Counted from the stretch's first letter, positions 33,812 through 42,768 are shown. The stretch is 64,000 bases of DNA from Vulcanimicrobiota bacterium (GCA_027307235.1 DAHUXH010000007.1:124001-188000); one strand, 5' to 3'. Notes: generated from the letters alone by a model not told the origin. Numbers and translations are program-made.

Positions 33812-35929
33812 CTAGGGGAACACGATCATCGCTTCGTTGGCTGGAATGGACGCTGGAGGCGCCGCGCCGTTGATGGCGATGGTGCCGCCGTCGAGCACGC
33901 CGCTGCCGCTCAGAACCAGCGAATGATGGTAGGTCGTGTACGGGAAGGGGTGTGACGAGGACGAGTCGGGGTTGACGACGATCGCGCATGGTCCAATCAA
34001 GCTGCCGTGCAGGTAGCAGTGGGCGTATTCGCGCCCGTACGCTCCCCCGGAAACCTGAAGTGCGCTGACCGACGACGGACTCGGGACGAGCGGATCCGTC
34101 GGCACGAGCTGCGTCTCCGGCAGAACGTGCAGACCCGATGGCGTCGAGAACTCACTCCAGTAGATACTGGTCTGCGGGTCGTAGGTCAACAGGAACGATG
34201 CGTAGGTGTAGATGCGCGTGTCGATCGACGAACTTGCGGGGGTGAGCGTTCGCGCCATGCATTCGAACGTCTTGTGCTCGTTGTTGACGATCAGTTCGCT
34301 GTTTTCGGTCATCGTCCAGAACCACGTGGCTGCTTTCAGCGTGCCGAAACCGGTGTAACAGCCTTCAAAGTTCCCAGAGAACGTGTTGCTGTTCTGCAGC
34401 ACCGGTAATTCGATCGACGGCCCATGGTTGTTGTCGTAGGCTTCGAGGCCGTTGACGATCACGGGGAAGACCGAACTGGAATCGAGCGCTTCGTTGCCCG
34501 CGATCCAGCCGGCGTCGGTGTATCCGCACGGCATGCCGTTGAAGTTGTCGTACTGCGTGTACATGCTGAGCGGCCCGGCGTTGTCTTGGAAGAAGGCGTC
34601 GAAGTGCGCGATGCCGCGCAAGTAGGTGGTGTATTGATTCAGGTGTGCCTGCAGCGTCGGCGACTCGGGGTTGGTGACGAAGAACACCGCGCCGTTTGAC
34701 GTCGTCATCGTCACGCGAGCACCGCTGCAGGTGTGCGCGAAGTCGGATTCGGTGTTGCCTGAGTATCCCCACATCGGATCGCCGGGGCCCTGCAAGCGAT
34801 TGGGATCGATGTAGTCTTGCGTCTTCATGCCGGCGGCCGCGATGGCGTTGGCGTCGTTGGCGTTGGTCTGCGCCCAGGTCAGATACGGCGCCGCCTGCGA
34901 CCATGCAATCGACTTCGTTCCAAAATATCCGCCCAGATAATCGCCGGTGAGCACGTGGTGCATCGCGGTGGGAGCGGGCGTCGACTGCGGGGGCGTGGGA
35001 TTGGGCGCCGGTACCGGCGGTTGCGGTGTCGGCGTGTTGACGGGCTGTGGCGTCGAGGTGGGCGGTGCGACCGGCGTGGATGCCACGGCGACCTTCGCCG
35101 CGAGGATGCCAGCGGATGCTGAACCGGTTCCGCTGACGTTCACGTTCGAGCCGGTCGCGAGCGCCGAACCCGAGAGTTGCGTTGCCGAGGTGAGCAGCAC
35201 CGGTACGCTGGACGCGGTTTTGAGCGTGAAGCCATATGACGTGATGGCGGTCACGGTGCCGCTGAGGCTCGTTGCGGATGGAGCCGCGGCGAACTGCGCG
35301 ACGGCCAGAGCCGTGACGCTGACGCCGATGGTGCCTTTGCCGGTAATCACGGCATATTTTCCGACTTGAACCGATCCGTCGGTGAAGGCCGTCGAGGCGT
35401 TCGTAAGGACGTGCGTGAACCCGATGCCGGGTCCTGCGTTGATCGTGAACCCGCCGGTGATCGTGCCGGTGACCGGCCCCGCGACCGAGAGCGTTCCCGC
35501 GGGAACCGGGGTTGCGGTCGCCGGCGGCGGGGCTCCGGCAGTCGTCCCGCCGATTTGCGAGATGCTGGTGGCGTTGATCGACGTGCTCAGCGAGCCGTTT
35601 CCGGTGACCTCGACTTGCTCGCCCACGAATGGGGCGGGGCCGCTGATGCTGGTCGCCGAGCCGATGAAGACGTCGTTGATGCCGGCACCCTGCCCGGCCT
35701 GGATCTGAAACCCGCTAGGGATCATCTGCACGATGGTCCCGGTGATGGTGACCGTGTTGCCGGCGATCGAGACGATCGACGACGGGGCAACGCCGGCGGG
35801 CGGCGTCGTGGTGCCCGCCCCGCCGCCACACGCGGTGATCGCCAGTGTGGAAAAAGCGAGCATGGGTAAGAACAGTCGGTGATGCAAGGGACTAGAGTCT
35901 CCGCTTTCATTAGGATTTTCGACTACCAC
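33812..35929 (-). CDS. Large secreted lipoprotein: DUF5666-like repeats plus glycoside-hydrolase-like domain
   Basis: Up to 705 residues. A lipobox (LAITACGGG) lies near residue 34, so the real start may be TTG 35887 (giving a short signal) rather than GTG 35929. Residues about 45-290 contain three or four repeats of the pattern VTGTITxxxxxGFTI...VxGxG (GTIVQMIPSGFQIQ, GTITGGFTINAGPG, GTVTAITSYGFTLK), matching DUF5666-type small beta domains. A Pro/Thr linker (about 290-325) follows. Then comes the same domain as in the previous gene: DYLGGYFGTKSI, DFAHTCSGARV, HFDAFFQDNAG, FPVIVNGLEAYD, NFEGCYTG, YTYASFLLTYDPQTSI. Probably surface-anchored and polymer-binding. Confidence 0.8.
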   Translation of the reverse strand: MVVENPNESGDSSPLHHRLFLPMLAFSTLAITACGGGAGTTTPPAGVAPSSIVSIAGNTVTITGTIVQMIPSGFQIQAGQGAGINDVFIGSATSISGPAPFVGEQVEVTGNGSLSTSINATSISQIGGTTAGAPPPATATPVPAGTLSVAGPVTGTITGGFTINAGPGIGFTHVLTNASTAFTDGSVQVGKYAVITGKGTIGVSVTALAVAQFAAAPSATSLSGTVTAITSYGFTLKTASSVPVLLTSATQLSGSALATGSNVNVSGTGSASAGILAAKVAVASTPVAPPTSTPQPVNTPTPQPPVPAPNPTPPQSTPAPTAMHHVLTGDYLGGYFGTKSIAWSQAAPYLTWAQTNANDANAIAAAGMKTQDYIDPNRLQGPGDPMWGYSGNTESDFAHTCSGARVTMTTSNGAVFFVTNPESPTLQAHLNQYTTYLRGIAHFDAFFQDNAGPLSMYTQYDNFNGMPCGYTDAGWIAGNEALDSSSVFPVIVNGLEAYDNNHGPSIELPVLQNSNTFSGNFEGCYTGFGTLKAATWFWTMTENSELIVNNEHKTFECMARTLTPASSSIDTRIYTYASFLLTYDPQTSIYWSEFSTPSGLHVLPETQLVPTDPLVPSPSSVSALQVSGGAYGREYAHCYLHGSLIGPCAIVVNPDSSSSHPFPYTTYHHSLVLSGSGVLDGGTIAINGAAPPASIPANEAMIVFP

Positions 35930-35955
35930 CCCTAGGCCGAATGATCGGTCGGGTT

Positions 35956-35981
35956 GGTAAAATCTTATGCTCGCTTTTACC
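35956..35981. promoter_or_regulatory. Inverted repeat in AT-rich island, possible operator
   Basis: GGTAAAA and TTTTACC (7-base arms, 12-base spacer) lie 27 bases before the start of the large lipoprotein gene, in an AT-rich patch (35955-36025) that stands out from the GC-rich surroundings. It is divergent between that gene and the methyltransferase, so it may control either. Confidence 0.4.
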
Positions 35982-36189
35982 CAAATTTTACAAAAAAAAC
36001 TTGATTAAGAAAGGAAAATGAAACGAACCGCTCGGTAGCTTCCGGTCCCCCGGCGGCTTCCCCGAAAGCCTCGCTGCCGATGCGTGCCAATGGACCAAAA
36101 GCCTCGTCACGCATCCGGCGCGTTTCGATAGACTGAAAACCGGTGAGCGGCTGGCATTGCGCCGCCCTCGTGAATCGGAGGTTCTCGTC

Positions 36190-36981
36190 GTGACTGTTGT
36201 CGATGAAGAGCGTCGGTATTGGGAGAACCGGTTGGGTCCGGATATTCCGCTGCACGCGGTCGGCTATCTCGGGCTGAGTAACGCGTTCGTTTCGTGGCTG
36301 TATCGCCTACGCACGCGGCGTTTCTTGGGGATGGCGCGCAAAGTCGCGCTCGCGAATTCACGCGTACTCGATATCGGTTCAGGCGGAGGGTTCTTCGTCG
36401 ATCTTTGGCAGCGTCTGGGTGTTGCGCGCGTGACCGCGAGCGACATCACGCAGACGTCGGTGAACGCGCTGCGCCGGAGGTTTACGGGGATCGAGGCCGT
36501 GCAGATGGACTTCGGCAGCGACTCAATTCCGCTGCGTCCGGAGTCGTTCGACGCGATCTCGGTCATCGACGTGTTTCATCACATCGTCGACGACGAGCAC
36601 TACGAACGCGCCATCCGCAACTGTGCGATGCTGCTCAAGCCCGGCGGCACGCTGATCTTCACCGAGAATTTCTTGCACGGTCCGGCCTTCCGGGCTCCGC
36701 ACATGACGAGCCGTCCGCTCGATCAGATCGAGAAGATTCTTCACGACTCTGGTCTCGAACCGATCGAACGGCGTCCGATTTTTGTGTTGATGAACAATCC
36801 GGTCGACTCGACGAGCCGGATCCACGCACTGTTTTGGAAAGTCGTCAGCGCCGCGTCCGAGAACCCGGTCGCCGGCTACATCATCGGGATGCTTCTGTAC
36901 CCAATCGAGGTCGTGTTGACGTCGATCCTGCCGGAAGGCCCGTCGACCGAGATGATGGCGTGCCGGAAAGTTCCGGCGTAA
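36190..36981 (+). CDS. SAM-dependent methyltransferase, class I
   Basis: 263 residues from GTG 36190, which has GGAGG 8 bases upstream; an earlier TTG at 36157 lacks one. Class I motifs: SRVLDIGSGGGFFVDL (motif I), VTASDITQTSV, DAISVIDVFHHIVDDEHY (motif II/post) and LLKPGGTLIFTENFL (motif III). The C-terminal 60 residues contain a hydrophobic AGYIIGMLLYPIEVVLTSIL, a likely membrane-associated helix. It may methylate a sugar in the polymer or its lipid carrier. The last 101 bases overlap the convergent polymerase gene. Confidence 0.88.
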   Translation: MTVVDEERRYWENRLGPDIPLHAVGYLGLSNAFVSWLYRLRTRRFLGMARKVALANSRVLDIGSGGGFFVDLWQRLGVARVTASDITQTSVNALRRRFTGIEAVQMDFGSDSIPLRPESFDAISVIDVFHHIVDDEHYERAIRNCAMLLKPGGTLIFTENFLHGPAFRAPHMTSRPLDQIEKILHDSGLEPIERRPIFVLMNNPVDSTSRIHALFWKVVSAASENPVAGYIIGMLLYPIEVVLTSILPEGPSTEMMACRKVPA

Positions 36982-38308
36982 CGACGTTGCGCGTGAGCGC
37001 CGCGAGGATGAACGCTAGCCACACATACTTCCAAATCATGATGTCGGCGAACATGCCGGTGACGAACAGACCGATGATCGCCGACTCAATGGCCAGCCGA
37101 ATCGGATAGCGTGCATCCTCGCGCGTCACCGTCCTGAGCATGCGAAATTCGCCGATCCAGGCGAGCACCAGCAGTATCGTTCCGATGACGCCCAATTCCA
37201 CGGTCGTGCCGAGCAAAATGTTGTGCGGCGCGCGATGCCAGTCGGTGTAGAGCCGTTCGTACGAACTGAGAAACGCTTGATCGTAGGCGAACGGAAAATT
37301 CGCGTATCCGGCCCCGATCAGCCAGTGCGCTTTGAGCGCGATCCAGCCGATCTGCCAGATGTCGGTGCGTCCCGCTCCGCCGGTGCTTCCCGCGATTTGA
37401 ATACGCTCGATCAGCGAGGCGCCCGACCAGATCATCGCCAGTGATCCGGCCGTGAAGCTCATGGCCGCAAGCTGCAAGCGGTGACGGTCCCAAATAACCA
37501 GATAGAGCAAGGCGGCGAGCAATCCGAGCAGCGCTCCGCGGGAGCCGGAGAGCGCGATCGCCAGCATCATCATGAGGGCGGCGACGGCTGCGCCGAATTG
37601 CACGAGCCGAGTTCGGCTCCACAGCATCGCGATCAGCGTGAGCGCGATTGGAAGGATGAGCGACGCCGCGAAGTGATCGGGGTTGAGCGTGCTCGAATCG
37701 GTTTGGATCCACAAGCGCGACTGCTTGACGGCGGCGCCGATTTCAAACAGATAGATGCCGTACGCGGCCGCGCTCACGCCGCCGAGCGCGGCCGCAACGA
37801 CGGCGATACGCACTTTGCGCATGTCCATCGGAAACATCGTAGCGATGCCGTAGAGTGCAAGCAATTGAACGACCGTCGGGAGGATGAGCAGCGACGACGG
37901 CGGGTCAAGCGCCCAAAAGACACTGGCAGCCATCCACACCGTGAGTAGTATCCACCAGATCAAACTGCGATCCGGTGCGACAAAACGGCGCGTGCGAAAC
38001 ATGTAGAAGAGCATCGCGCCGCCGGTCGCAAGCCCAAGGAGGCGGGTCGCCGTTCCGAAGAGCGAAACATTCAAAAGGCTGTCAAACGGCGTCAGCGCCG
38101 CGAGCGCGCCGAAGGGGAAGACGAGCGGGGCGGTAAGGGCCGTATAGACCAGGGCCGGACCAATCGTCGCGCCCGCCGCGAGCACGGCGCCGGTCTTCGT
38201 TCCGCTCATCGCCACGCTTGCATAAGCGGCGACAACGCCGGCCGCGACGATCAGCGTCACGGCGAGGAACATCGACGCCGTGCGGTTCTGGTTCGAATGC
38301 GTGATCAT
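36881..38308 (-). CDS. O-antigen ligase/polymerase-like membrane protein (Wzy_C family)
   Basis: 475 residues with about ten to eleven membrane helices. The Wzy_C core is seen as IALSGSRGALLGLLAALLYL (the GSRG motif), followed by a large periplasmic loop (about 305-370) containing RTDIWQIGWIALKAHWLIGAGYANF (in part) and HRAPHNILLGTTVELGVIG, typical of polymerases with N-x-Y/F-x-x-x and H-N motifs. It would link repeat units outside the membrane. The C-terminal 50 residues are Ser/Thr/Pro-rich and unlike a membrane protein; they come from the overlap with the methyltransferase gene. Confidence 0.88.
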   Translation of the reverse strand: MITHSNQNRTASMFLAVTLIVAAGVVAAYASVAMSGTKTGAVLAAGATIGPALVYTALTAPLVFPFGALAALTPFDSLLNVSLFGTATRLLGLATGGAMLFYMFRTRRFVAPDRSLIWWILLTVWMAASVFWALDPPSSLLILPTVVQLLALYGIATMFPMDMRKVRIAVVAAALGGVSAAAYGIYLFEIGAAVKQSRLWIQTDSSTLNPDHFAASLILPIALTLIAMLWSRTRLVQFGAAVAALMMMLAIALSGSRGALLGLLAALLYLVIWDRHRLQLAAMSFTAGSLAMIWSGASLIERIQIAGSTGGAGRTDIWQIGWIALKAHWLIGAGYANFPFAYDQAFLSSYERLYTDWHRAPHNILLGTTVELGVIGTILLVLAWIGEFRMLRTVTREDARYPIRLAIESAIIGLFVTGMFADIMIWKYVWLAFILAALTRNVVTPELSGTPSSRSTGLPAGSTSTRPRLGTEASR

Positions 38309-38492
38309 GCAACGTCATTCTAGCGATGCGTGCGCGCGACGTCGGGTCGCGTTTAGACCAACGACAGTAGACTAAAAGCCCCACGATCGCAGACCAAGAG
38401 CAAACCCGATGGCGGCCGATCTTCGGAAACGATCGAAACGATGAGGCAAAGGACCCTTCGGCTCCAGGGCAGTTTATCTAAACGGCGATATT

Positions 38493-38532
38493 TTTCCCGA
38501 GAATTTCCCGAGCAATAAGAAAATTATCCACA
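38493..38532 (+). promoter_or_regulatory. Promoter region with 11-base direct repeats and a DnaA-box-like site
   Basis: TTTCCCGAG occurs twice, at 38493 and 38504, one helical turn apart. The sequence TTATCCACA, identical to the E. coli DnaA-box consensus, follows at 38524. A near match ATATCCACA lies at 38588, inside the start of the regulator gene. The whole stretch 38475-38545 is AT-rich. It precedes the response regulator gene. Confidence 0.45.
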
Positions 38533-38584
38533 ATTTTGCGCTACGATCGATGTCCGGGAGTGGATGCTTTGAGGAGAAACTGCC

Positions 38585-39232
38585 TTGATATCCACAATCA
38601 ACAGTGATGCGGTTCGGCTCTACGTTATCGAGGGCCAGGTCCTATTTGGAAAAGTGCTCTGTCAGGTCTTCGACATGGATTCACACATCCAGGTGGTCGG
38701 CGATGCCGAGGGTGTCGACGTTGCGCAGATCGCGAAAGCGAAACCCGACCTGATTCTCCTCGATCTCGACGGCAGCTCCGTGGAGATCGGAGCGGCGATG
38801 GCATCGTGCCGCGAGGCCGCACCGCAAGCACGCGTCTGCGTGCTTTCTATGCGTCCGCATCCGGAGATGATGCAATGCTGCCTCGCCGCCGGCGCCGACG
38901 GCTACATCATCAAGGACGTGACGCCAACCGAGTTGATGCGCGCCGTGCGCATCGTAGCCTCGGGCGAGACCTACGTCGATCCGCGTGTTGCGGGCTGCTT
39001 GCTGCGCCGTCGCAGCCGCTCCAACGGCCGCCCCGATCTCAATGAACTCTCCGTGCGCGAGACCGAGGTCATTCGCTTGATCGCAGAGGGATTGTCAAAC
39101 AAGGAGATTAGCGCACGCTTGAGCCTGTCGGAAAAGACGATCAAGAATCACGTGAGCCGTATCTTCTCGAAACTGAATATCTACGCGCGCACGCAAGCCG
39201 CCGTCTACGCCATCAAGATGGGGCTCGTGTAA
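38585..39232 (+). CDS. NarL/FixJ-type response regulator with atypical receiver
   Basis: 215 residues from TTG 38585, which has GAGGAG 8 bases upstream. The receiver (about 10-125) has the phosphoacceptor Asp in LILLDLDG and Lys in IIKDVTP, but the acidic pair that binds metal is reduced to one Glu (LYVIEGQ) where a D-D is normal. The LuxR helix-turn-helix has LSVRETEVIRLIAEGLSNKEI and SEKTIKNHVSRIFSKLNI (both in part). It probably controls polysaccharide genes. No kinase is adjacent. A related sequence start (LIEAQELF) occurs in the small receiver protein at 48.8 kb. Its end overlaps the convergent aminotransferase gene by 28 bases. Confidence 0.88.
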   Translation: MISTINSDAVRLYVIEGQVLFGKVLCQVFDMDSHIQVVGDAEGVDVAQIAKAKPDLILLDLDGSSVEIGAAMASCREAAPQARVCVLSMRPHPEMMQCCLAAGADGYIIKDVTPTELMRAVRIVASGETYVDPRVAGCLLRRRSRSNGRPDLNELSVRETEVIRLIAEGLSNKEISARLSLSEKTIKNHVSRIFSKLNIYARTQAAVYAIKMGLV

Positions 39233-40380
39233 GCTGCCGGGATGCTCTCCCGCACGGCGGCCACAACGTCGCTGACGTCGTCGTCGCTCATCGTCGGGAA
39301 GAGCGGCAGCGAGAGAATCTGCGAACTCACCTGTTCTGTGCCTGGCAGCGGGGTGTGCGCCAGGCGGCGGTATGCGGTGAAGTGATGCGTTGGAATATAG
39401 TGAACGCTCGTTCCGATATTGCGGCGCTTCAACGCCTCGATCACCGCATCGCGATCGATGCCGGCACGCTCTCGCTCGATTTTGACGACGAACATGCACC
39501 AGCTGTGCCGGTCACCGGCGTTGCGCGGCGGCGCCTGGAACGCAAGACCCGCGATACCGTCGAGTTCTTCCAGATAGCGAGCGGCGATGCGCTCGCGCCG
39601 TGCTTGCATCTCGGACAACCGGCGTAGCTGCACGAGCCCGATGGCGGCCAGCACGTCGGGCATATTGTATTTGAATCCCGGTTCCTCGACGTCGTAACGC
39701 CAGGTGCCGTCTTGCGTGTAACGCTTCCACGCATCGCGGCTCATGCCGTGCAAGGAGAGCACGCGGACACGATCGGCCACCGGCGGAGCGTTCGTCACCA
39801 GCATCCCGCCCTCGGCGCTGGCGACGTTCTTGGTGGCATAGAAACTGTACGCGGCTGCGTCGGAGTACGTCCCCGCCCACGTTCCAGCCGAAAGCATGCC
39901 CGCCGCGTGGGCGGCGTCCTCGATCACAGCGATGCCGCGCGCATGCGCAAACTCGACGACGGGCCGAATGTCGAACGGACGACCGGCATAAGGCAAAATG
40001 ATGATGGCTTTGGTCAGCGGCGTGATGGCTGCGGCGATCTGTTCCAAACCGGCGCACAGCGTCGTTGGGTCGACGTCGCAGAAGACCGGCGTCGCCCCTA
40101 TTTCGATCGCGCACTGCGCACCGGCGACGAAGGTGAGCGACGGGGTGACGACCTCGTCGCCGGGGCCGACGCCGACCGCGAGCAACGCCAGGTGCAACGC
40201 CGCCGTGCAACTGTTCACCGCGACCGCATGCGTAACGCCCGACGCTTGGGCAAACGCGGTTTCGAACTCGCGAACTCGCGGGCCGCTGGTGAGCCACCCG
40301 TTGCTCATCGCGTCGACGACCGCGTCGATCTCGTCGTGCGTGATGTCGGGACGGCAGTATGGTAAGAACGCAGTGCGCAT
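39205..40380 (-). CDS. DegT/DnrJ/EryC1/StrS-family aminotransferase
   Basis: 391 residues from ATG 40380; a TTG at 40386 overlaps the previous stop. Landmarks: PYCRPDITHDEIDAVVDAM, SNGWLTSGP, AVNSCTAALHLAL, TPSLTFVAGAQC, VIEDAAHAAG, SFYATKNVASAEGGML with the PLP Lys (about residue 187). This subgroup commonly aminates 4-keto sugars such as UDP-4-keto-6-deoxy-GlcNAc (PglE/WecE-like). Together with the 4,6-dehydratase at 20.9 kb it could make a 4-amino-4,6-dideoxy sugar. The pairing is inferred. It is followed tail-to-tail by the response regulator. Confidence 0.92.
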   Translation of the reverse strand: MRTAFLPYCRPDITHDEIDAVVDAMSNGWLTSGPRVREFETAFAQASGVTHAVAVNSCTAALHLALLAVGVGPGDEVVTPSLTFVAGAQCAIEIGATPVFCDVDPTTLCAGLEQIAAAITPLTKAIIILPYAGRPFDIRPVVEFAHARGIAVIEDAAHAAGMLSAGTWAGTYSDAAAYSFYATKNVASAEGGMLVTNAPPVADRVRVLSLHGMSRDAWKRYTQDGTWRYDVEEPGFKYNMPDVLAAIGLVQLRRLSEMQARRERIAARYLEELDGIAGLAFQAPPRNAGDRHSWCMFVVKIERERAGIDRDAVIEALKRRNIGTSVHYIPTHHFTAYRRLAHTPLPGTEQVSSQILSLPLFPTMSDDDVSDVVAAVRESIPAAYTSPILMA

Positions 40381-40382
40381 GA

Positions 40383-41711
40383 TCAAAGCTCCGAATGAAG
40401 CAGCCGCTTGCGGCTGTCTTCGTAGATGTTGTGTGCAGCAGAGAGATAGAGACCAAGATCGGCCATCGTGGGCACGAGGAGTTCGCGGACCGGCAGGGTG
40501 GTTGTCATCGAGAAATAAGCAACTGCCAGCGACTGGCCGATGAAGTACGCGACCGTGGAGGCAGTCGCCGCGCCGATCAAACCGAAATGCGGGACCAAGA
40601 GAACGCTGCTCACGATGCAGAGCGTTGCGGCGCTTCCCGCCATCACGAACGATATCTCGGGTTTTCCGAGCCTGAGCGTGAAGTAGTTCGATAGCGAACT
40701 CCCGATCGACATGGCGACAACGCCGACGAGCAGAACGCGCAGCGCCCCCACCACCGGGGTGAACGCCGCGCCGTAGAGCAACGTGATCACTCCAGGGGCG
40801 ACCAGGAAGAGCAGACCGCAGACGGCCAGCGCGATCATGAGGTTGAGCCGTGTCGTCCGGGCTGCCAAATGCGCGGCGCCGGACCGATCCAAGCTTGCGA
40901 TGTGCGGCGCGGTGACGAGCGCGGCCACCTGCGTCGGGACCAGCAGCATCTCCGCCGCCGAGACCGCGACCGAATACATGCCGAGCGCGGCTGGTGAGGT
41001 CATGATGGCCACCACATACAAGTCCGCGCGGTAGTTCAGCATCGAGACCAGACTCGTCGCCGATATCTTGAGTGAGAAACGCATGAATTCGGCAAGTCCG
41101 ACCGCGTCGGAATCATGGAATCGGCGGGCGTGCGCGATCATCACGATCAATGCGGCGATCGCGATCGCGGCGTTGGCCAGCAACCACGCGGCGATCGCGA
41201 TGCCCGCGGTTCGCCCGATCGTGAGAAAACCGATCGCCATGATCGCGAGCGTCAGGGCGGTCGTGAGCGCGGCGACGGTCGTCGAATAGCGCACACGCTT
41301 GATGCCGACGGCATACCCGGTCGCGATGTTGACGATGGCCGCGGAGGGCAGTGACAGGATCGCGGGAAGCGCCGCCCAGCGTTGATTCCCGAGCACCGCG
41401 ACCAGCGCCACGACGATCGCTCCGGCAGCGATGAACACCGCGCCGGCGGTGAACGCGGTTCGCAGCGTGCCCAAGCCGGGCTTTCGATGAAGCATGAAAT
41501 ACGACGTGGTGCTGCCGAGCCCGGCATAGGCGGCGATGACGAGCCCGGCTTGCACCATCGGCAAGGTGTAGATGCCTTTGCCGGCGGGGCCCAACAGCCG
41601 AGCGGTCAAGATGCCGAGCGCCGCCGCGCAAGCGATGTTGAGCAGACGCAGCGTCAGGGTGTACAACCCGTCGTACATCAACTCACCGCGACGCGGCTTT
41701 TCTTGTTCCAC
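40383..41711 (-). CDS. Polysaccharide flippase, Wzx/MATE-like
   Basis: 442 residues with about 12 to 14 membrane helices, almost no soluble loops, and the sequence LLNIACAAALGILTARLLGPAGKGIYTLP near the start (in part, TARLLGPAGKGIY), a classic opening of the PST/Wzx group. Wzx proteins turn lipid-linked repeat units across the inner membrane. GTG 41711 is 3 bases after the previous gene; ATG 41678 is the alternative. The gene lies between the aminotransferase and the initiating glycosylphosphotransferase in one minus-strand run, fitting a Wzx/Wzy pathway. Confidence 0.88.
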   Translation of the reverse strand: MEQEKPRRGELMYDGLYTLTLRLLNIACAAALGILTARLLGPAGKGIYTLPMVQAGLVIAAYAGLGSTTSYFMLHRKPGLGTLRTAFTAGAVFIAAGAIVVALVAVLGNQRWAALPAILSLPSAAIVNIATGYAVGIKRVRYSTTVAALTTALTLAIMAIGFLTIGRTAGIAIAAWLLANAAIAIAALIVMIAHARRFHDSDAVGLAEFMRFSLKISATSLVSMLNYRADLYVVAIMTSPAALGMYSVAVSAAEMLLVPTQVAALVTAPHIASLDRSGAAHLAARTTRLNLMIALAVCGLLFLVAPGVITLLYGAAFTPVVGALRVLLVGVVAMSIGSSLSNYFTLRLGKPEISFVMAGSAATLCIVSSVLLVPHFGLIGAATASTVAYFIGQSLAVAYFSMTTTLPVRELLVPTMADLGLYLSAAHNIYEDSRKRLLHSEL

Positions 41712-41714
41712 GCT

Positions 41715-42764
41715 CTACACGGCCCGATGGAAGAGAAATTCGGCGGCGGTCTTGATTACGATCGTCGCGTCCAAGAATCGCGATGCATGCTGGACGTAGA
41801 ACAGATCGTACGGCAGCACCTCCGGCATGTCGGAGGGCTGCAAGTTGCGTTTGAGATGGATCTGCGCCCATCCGGTGATGCCCGGTGCAAGCACGTGGCG
41901 CTGTTCGTAGTGAGGAATGGCGCGTGCGAAGCGTTCCGCATAACTGCGCATCTCGGGACGCGCTCCCACCAGGGACATCTCGCCCGCCAGCACGTTGAAG
42001 AGCTGCGGCAGTTCATCCAAGCTGGTCCGGCGCAACACGGCGCCGACGCGCGTGATCCGCGCGTCGCCGGGGTGCGCCCAGGTTGCGTCGTCGCAGACGC
42101 GCATGGTGCGGAATTTCAGGATCGAAAACGGTCGATCGTGCCGGCCGATGCGTTCTTGGCGGAAGAACACCGGAGCGCCGGATTCGGCATAGACGGCGAT
42201 CGCGGCGACGAGCATGACCGGTGCGAAGAACGCAAGCGCGAGCGACGCCAGCGCGACGTCGAACACACGCTTGGAGAGCAGCGCTCCCTCCGCGCGTTCG
42301 ATCGCTCCGCGCGTGACGGCGCCGACGGACGGACTGAATTGCGGGTCGCTGCGCCGCGCTTGGTGGAGCAGCGTACGCATCGTTGCCATGCCTGCGATGC
42401 TCAGCAGCGCGGCTGCCAGATACGGCCACGGCGGTGTTTCCTGCAGCTGTGCCGCCACCAGCGCAAACGGCACGAGCGCCAGTGCGGCAACGACGGCGCT
42501 CGCATAGATTTCGTCGCGTGCCGTAACCGCGAACGAGCGGCGATAGTATCCGCACAGTGCGGCGACCGCGCAGAGAATCGCGGCCGCGAGCAGAGCAACG
42601 ATCGCCTGTGATCTGCCCGCGGCCAACAGCCACGCAGCGCAGATGACGGCGGCATCGCTCGCGGCGAGCGCGCGCTGCCAGTGCGGCGAGAGCGTTTCCG
42701 GAAAGGAGGAGCGAGCGGCGTCGCGCGGTCGCGCCGGCGCGGCTCGAGTGAGCAGCGTTTCCAT
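41715..42764 (-). CDS. Polyprenyl-phosphate sugar phosphotransferase (WbaP/WcaJ-like, initiating enzyme)
   Basis: 349 residues from ATG 42764. The N-terminal 170 residues hold four hydrophobic segments, the rest is the catalytic bacterial sugar transferase domain. Signature: SKRVFDVALASLALAFFAPVML (helix-break-helix), RQERIGRHDRPFSILKFRTM with the conserved R and K-F-R-T-M, then RTSLDELPQLFNVLAGEMSLVGARPE, DE-L-P-Q and V-G-x-R-P, and ending with a GITGWAQIH. These enzymes transfer a phospho-sugar to undecaprenyl phosphate to start the repeat unit. It is 3 bases before the flippase gene. Confidence 0.93.
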   Translation of the reverse strand: METLLTRAAPARPRDAARSSFPETLSPHWQRALAASDAAVICAAWLLAAGRSQAIVALLAAAILCAVAALCGYYRRSFAVTARDEIYASAVVAALALVPFALVAAQLQETPPWPYLAAALLSIAGMATMRTLLHQARRSDPQFSPSVGAVTRGAIERAEGALLSKRVFDVALASLALAFFAPVMLVAAIAVYAESGAPVFFRQERIGRHDRPFSILKFRTMRVCDDATWAHPGDARITRVGAVLRRTSLDELPQLFNVLAGEMSLVGARPEMRSYAERFARAIPHYEQRHVLAPGITGWAQIHLKRNLQPSDMPEVLPYDLFYVQHASRFLDATIVIKTAAEFLFHRAV

Positions 42765-42768
42765 GCGA

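Noticed and set aside
38475-38600. Possible replication origin (AT-rich with DnaA-box-like sites)
   Set aside because: Only one perfect and one near box, with no replication gene nearby; better explained as a promoter.
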